From Clostridia bacterium (GTDB lineage Bacteria > Bacillota > Clostridia > Oscillospirales > Acutalibacteraceae): DNA of 64,000 bases. Positions 60,845 to 64,000 of the stretch are shown here, one piece after another; the first letter of the stretch is position 1; every line of letters begins with the position of its first letter. A program made the position numbers and the translations under genes. The notes beneath the pieces are model-generated. The model searched no databases and had not been told where the DNA came from. It saw only the letters and a list, made by a program, of their open reading frames with translations. The DNA lies in the NCBI GenBank assembly GCA_017397845.1, contig JAFQHU010000018.1, forward strand, positions 1 through 64,000, written 5' to 3'.

Positions 60845-62120
60845 TTATCTCATCCAATCTGATTGTTGCACTTTTTGCGTGGGCGGTAAGGCCCTCTTTT
60901 TCCGCGAAGAAGCCAACATCCTCCGCTACAGCGAAGAGAGCTTCCTTTGTATAATAGGTGAACTGTGATTTTTTCACGAAATCGTCCACAGAAAGCGGAC
61001 TGGAAAATCTGGCTGTACCGCCTGTGGGCAGAGTGTGATTCGGACCTGCGTAATAGTCACCCAAAGCTTCGGGACAGTATCTTCCCATAAAGATGCTGCC
61101 TGCGTTCTTCACGCTGTCCAAAAGATCAAAGGGATTATCCACGCAAAGCTCTAAATGCTCGGGAGCAAGCTCATTGGCAATTTCGATGCCCTGTGAAAGC
61201 GTTTCTGCCACGATGATTTTACCGTTATTATCGATGGATGCACGAGCAATTTCCTGTCTTTCTAACATCGGTATCTGCCTTTCAAGCTCTGCACTTACTT
61301 TTTCGGCTAACTCAAGCGACTCGGTAACGAGTACGGCACTTGCATTTTTGTCATGCTCAGCCTGAGAAAGAAGGTCGGCTGCAACATAAGCGGGATTGCT
61401 CTTTCCGTCGGCTAAAACCAATATTTCGCTGGGACCTGCAATCATATCTATGGAAACGAGACCGTAAACCTGTTTTTTTGCTTCCGCCACGAAAGCGTTA
61501 CCGGGGCCTACTATCTTGTCCACCTTCGGAATACTTTCAGTACCGTAAGCCAATGCGGCAATAGCCTGAGCACCGCCCACTTTGAAAATTCTGTCCACAC
61601 CCGCAATTGAAGCGGCGGCAAGAATAACGGGATTGATTTTTCCTTCGCTGTTAGGCGGTGTGACGATGCACATCTCCTTTACCCCTGCGATTTTGGCGGG
61701 AATGGAGTCCATGAGCACTGTGGAGGGATAAGCGGCTGTACCGCCGGGCACATAAAGGCCTGCTTTTTCCACGGGGGTGATTTTCTGCCCCGTCACGATA
61801 CCCTTATCCTCACTGATTATAAAGGAATTTCTTACCTGCTTTGAGTGAAATTTTCTTATATTTTCCGCAGCGGTTTTAAGTATTCTGAGAAATTCCGGCT
61901 CTACCGACGCCACCGCCTCTTCTATCTCTTCCTTCGTTACCTCCAAAGCGGTAAGCTCCGCTTTATCAAACTTGGCTGTATATTCCAAAACAGCCTTATC
62001 GCCTTCGGCTCTTACCTTTTCGATTATGGCTGAAACAATATCGGAAACATCGGGTGTTTCCGCCATACGTGAAAAGATCTCATTCTTATTAATGCTTTTA
62101 TATTCCAATATCTTAATCAT
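60837..62120 (-). CDS. hisD: Histidinol dehydrogenase
   Basis: 427 residues. Signatures are EKAGLYVPGGTAAYPSTVLM, VDKIVGPGNAFVAEAKKQVYG, DMIAGPSEILVLAD, SQAEHDKNASA and LAPEHLEL, which supply the zinc ligands and catalytic Glu-His. It does the final two NAD-dependent oxidations to histidine. It overlaps both hisG and hisC by 8 bases. Confidence 0.96.
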   Translation of the reverse strand: MIKILEYKSINKNEIFSRMAETPDVSDIVSAIIEKVRAEGDKAVLEYTAKFDKAELTALEVTKEEIEEAVASVEPEFLRILKTAAENIRKFHSKQVRNSFIISEDKGIVTGQKITPVEKAGLYVPGGTAAYPSTVLMDSIPAKIAGVKEMCIVTPPNSEGKINPVILAAASIAGVDRIFKVGGAQAIAALAYGTESIPKVDKIVGPGNAFVAEAKKQVYGLVSIDMIAGPSEILVLADGKSNPAYVAADLLSQAEHDKNASAVLVTESLELAEKVSAELERQIPMLERQEIARASIDNNGKIIVAETLSQGIEIANELAPEHLELCVDNPFDLLDSVKNAGSIFMGRYCPEALGDYYAGPNHTLPTGGTARFSSPLSVDDFVKKSQFTYYTKEALFAVAEDVGFFAEKEGLTAHAKSATIRLDEINE

Positions 62121-62745
62121 CTGAATTCCTCACAATTTCCGCAAGAGAAAGACGGATTTTTTCGATTTCCTCCTGCTTGAATTTGTATGATGCTTTGTTT
62201 GAAATCAGTCTTGCACTTATGGGTACGATGGTTTCAAAGGGAGCAAGATTATTTTCATAAAGAGTTTTTCCGGTTTCGACTATATCCACAATAACATCAG
62301 AAAGACCCAAAATAGGTGCGATTTCTATGGAGCCGTTAAGATGGATAATATCTATATCGCGGCATTTTTCGCCGTAATATTTGCGGGCAATATTTGAAAA
62401 TTTGGTGGCAACCTTCAGCGTCTGCTCCGTATTGTCACGGAAATCCTTTTTCGCTGCCACTGCCATAACACATTTACCGATATCGAGGTCTAAGAGCTCA
62501 TAAACATCAGGCTCATATTCCAGCAGTATATCCTTGCCCGCCACACCGATATCCGCGGCACCTCTCTCTACATAAATAGCCACATCGGAGGGCTTTACCC
62601 AAAAATAACGCACACCCTTTTCTTCGTTTTCGAATATAAGCTTTCTGCCCTTTTCTTTTATGGACGGACATTCATAGCCTGACTGTTCAAACATGGCATA
62701 AACCTTTTCACCGAGTCTGCCCTTCGGAAGAGCCACATTAATCAT
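62113..62745 (-). CDS. hisG: ATP phosphoribosyltransferase, short catalytic subunit
   Basis: 210 residues. This is the short HisG lacking the C-terminal regulatory domain, which therefore needs HisZ. The start is INVALPKGRLGEKVYAMFEQSGYEC, followed by RGAADIGVAGKDIL and the PRPP loop SDVIVDIVETGKTLYENNL. It performs the first, committed step of histidine synthesis. I chose the ATG at 62745 after GGGAGGG; a GTG three codons upstream is inside the RBS. It overlaps hisZ by 8 bases. Confidence 0.95.
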   Translation of the reverse strand: MINVALPKGRLGEKVYAMFEQSGYECPSIKEKGRKLIFENEEKGVRYFWVKPSDVAIYVERGAADIGVAGKDILLEYEPDVYELLDLDIGKCVMAVAAKKDFRDNTEQTLKVATKFSNIARKYYGEKCRDIDIIHLNGSIEIAPILGLSDVIVDIVETGKTLYENNLAPFETIVPISARLISNKASYKFKQEEIEKIRLSLAEIVRNSDD

Positions 62746-63829
62746 TGCCTTCACCCTCCCATATTCTGACTATATTTTTATATCTGACCGTATCCGAAAC
62801 ACTTTTTAGTGCGATAACCCTTTCGCCCTTTGAGGAAAGGTCACTTACGGTTTTTATTACCTTTTCGGGCGGAGTTTTTTCACTCACGATGACCACCGTG
62901 TCATAATCATATTCCTTTTCCTCACCGCCGAAGCGTTCGAGCATATCCAAATACACGGCAAAGCCGACGGCACCTGAGCTTTTGCCCATTTTTTTCATCA
63001 GACCGTCATACTGACCGCCCGAAAGGACACCGGCAGGAATACCCTCTACATATCCTTTGAAAAGGGTACCGCTGTAATAGCTGATATCGCTTACGATAGA
63101 AAAATCTATATTTATTTTTTCCTTCATTCCTAATTTACAGAGACAGGAATAAATCTCTTCAAATTCATCAAAGCTCTTTTTAACCTCCGGATTTTCAAAA
63201 TACGGCTTAGCCGCCTCTTTGATTACATCCAAATCTTTGCGTGAGGTCATAAGAGCCTTTGCCAAAGCAGAGACCTTCTCTCCGAAAAGCTTTACACCGT
63301 CGTAATTTTTTTCGTTGATGAGAGACACTACCCTGCTTTTATCCTTTTTGCTCAGACCTACGGAATCGAAAAGAGCCGTCATAAGTCCTGCGTGAGAAAG
63401 GTCGAGAATATAACTTTCGCTTATACTGTTCAAGCTCATAAGAGAAAGATAAATAACCTCGCAAATATCCGTAACACCGATGTCTCCTATACACTCTAAA
63501 CCGGTCTGCGCGATTTCTCTGAAGGAATGGGAATCCTTTGAAATGCGGTAAACATGCTCGTCATAATACAGCTTCTGAACATACCCTTTTACGTCCTTGG
63601 TGTTTTTTATAATGGAAAGAGTAACGTCGGGCTTAAGAGCCAAAAGCTTACCGTTTGTGTCGGTAAAAGTAATTACGCCGTCAGAAATAAGAAAATCTTT
63701 ATTCCTGACATAAAGGTCATATTCCTCGAATTTATTCATTTTATATCTGCCGTAGCCGAAACGGCTGTAAAGTGAGCGAAGAGCAAAAGAGAACCTTTCT
63801 TCGCTTTTAAGAATAGAATTGTTAATCAT
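62738..63829 (-). CDS. hisZ: ATP phosphoribosyltransferase regulatory subunit
   Basis: 363 residues, a class II aaRS-like fold related to HisRS without aminoacylation residues. Features are YGRYKMNKFEEYDLY, DGVITFTDTNGKLLALKPDVTLSI and SDISYYSGTLFKGYVEGIPAGVLSGGQYDGLM. It forms the allosteric complex with short HisG. Its ATG shares one base with the stop of the upstream TrpR-family gene. Confidence 0.93.
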   Translation of the reverse strand: MINNSILKSEERFSFALRSLYSRFGYGRYKMNKFEEYDLYVRNKDFLISDGVITFTDTNGKLLALKPDVTLSIIKNTKDVKGYVQKLYYDEHVYRISKDSHSFREIAQTGLECIGDIGVTDICEVIYLSLMSLNSISESYILDLSHAGLMTALFDSVGLSKKDKSRVVSLINEKNYDGVKLFGEKVSALAKALMTSRKDLDVIKEAAKPYFENPEVKKSFDEFEEIYSCLCKLGMKEKINIDFSIVSDISYYSGTLFKGYVEGIPAGVLSGGQYDGLMKKMGKSSGAVGFAVYLDMLERFGGEEKEYDYDTVVIVSEKTPPEKVIKTVSDLSSKGERVIALKSVSDTVRYKNIVRIWEGEGND

Positions 63830-64000
63830 TATTCAACCTCACCGAGTCTTTCTAATACCATTTTATATCCGCCGGCACCGTAATTTATGCATTTACCCAC
63901 ACGGCTGATGGTCGCCGTGGATGCTCCGGTAATTTTATTTACCTCTTGATAGCTTTTTCCTTTGCCGAGATTTTCCGCTACCTCAAGTCTTTGAGCAAAG
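63829..64000 (-). CDS. TrpR/YerC-family regulator, C-terminal part (cut by window end)
   Basis: 56 C-terminal residues are visible. The frame enters at FAQRLEVAENLGKGKSYQEV, followed by the HTH ITGASTATISRVGKC and INYGAGGYKMVLERLGEVE. This is the YerC/YecD TrpR-like family. Members next to his genes in Firmicutes have been predicted to be histidine-pathway repressors (HisR). Its stop overlaps the hisZ start (TAATG), so it is the upstream cistron of the his operon. Its start and any operator lie outside the window. Confidence 0.85.
   Translation of the reverse strand, partial: FAQRLEVAENLGKGKSYQEVNKITGASTATISRVGKCINYGAGGYKMVLERLGEVE

Overview
The window looks like a chromosomal segment from a Gram-positive, probably spore-forming Clostridia (Oscillospirales/Ruminococcaceae-like gut lineage). 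The reasons are a SpoIIID gene with a sigma-E-like promoter, DUF1846 and DUF6440 genes, GPH sugar transport beside several glycosidases, BspA-type LRR surface proteins, AGGAGG-type ribosome binding sites and very canonical TTGACA/TATAAT promoters with 17-bp spacers. No rRNA, tRNA or CRISPR array was seen.

Layout. 1-1220: an IS3-family insertion sequence, with its left end at the window edge. 1307-4141: a Rieske-type FAD oxidoreductase and a Na+/proline symporter. 4459-27061: a surface and secretion zone with three BspA-like leucine-rich repeat proteins, a sialidase-like protein, an S11 D,D-carboxypeptidase with Fn3/Ig-like domains, a calcineurin-type phosphoesterase, a GH116 glycosidase with a low-molecular-weight tyrosine phosphatase, an alkaline phosphatase, and the conserved GGGtGRT/NifU-like pair. 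27215-33242: AIM24, phosphoglucomutase, TerB-like and DUF1846 genes, then a Cys-cluster protein and an alpha/beta hydrolase. 33415-38918: SpoIIID, a membrane protein, a secreted LCAT-like hydrolase and SecA. 39051-46085: a tightly coupled operon (PI-PLC-like, DUF6440, GH4, CehA-like PHP hydrolase, GPH transporter, zinc ribbon, MBL hydrolase, AlkD-like), followed by a GH51 arabinofuranosidase with its own promoter. 48947-64000: minus-strand anabolic genes, ilvB-ilvN-ilvC, ilvD-DUF815-ridA-traX, and hisZGDCBHAF-hisIE preceded by a TrpR/YerC-family gene cut by the window end.

The most unusual pattern is that each of the three LRR surface-protein genes is transcribed divergently from its own small XRE-family repressor-like gene. 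Each intergenic region carries exactly two copies of an inverted repeat overlapping the promoters: TAGCG/CGCTA, TAGGAA/TTCCTA and CCATA/TATGG. The half-site differs for each pair, which suggests three separately wired surface-protein switches. The middle cassette is flanked by a displaced, decayed copy of the 3' end of the neighbouring GGGtGRT gene, a pattern expected from insertion as a unit. Two of the LRR proteins share an almost identical Cys-rich C-terminal tail that I do not recognise as a named domain.

All functional calls rest on motif and family recognition by eye; no database search was run.
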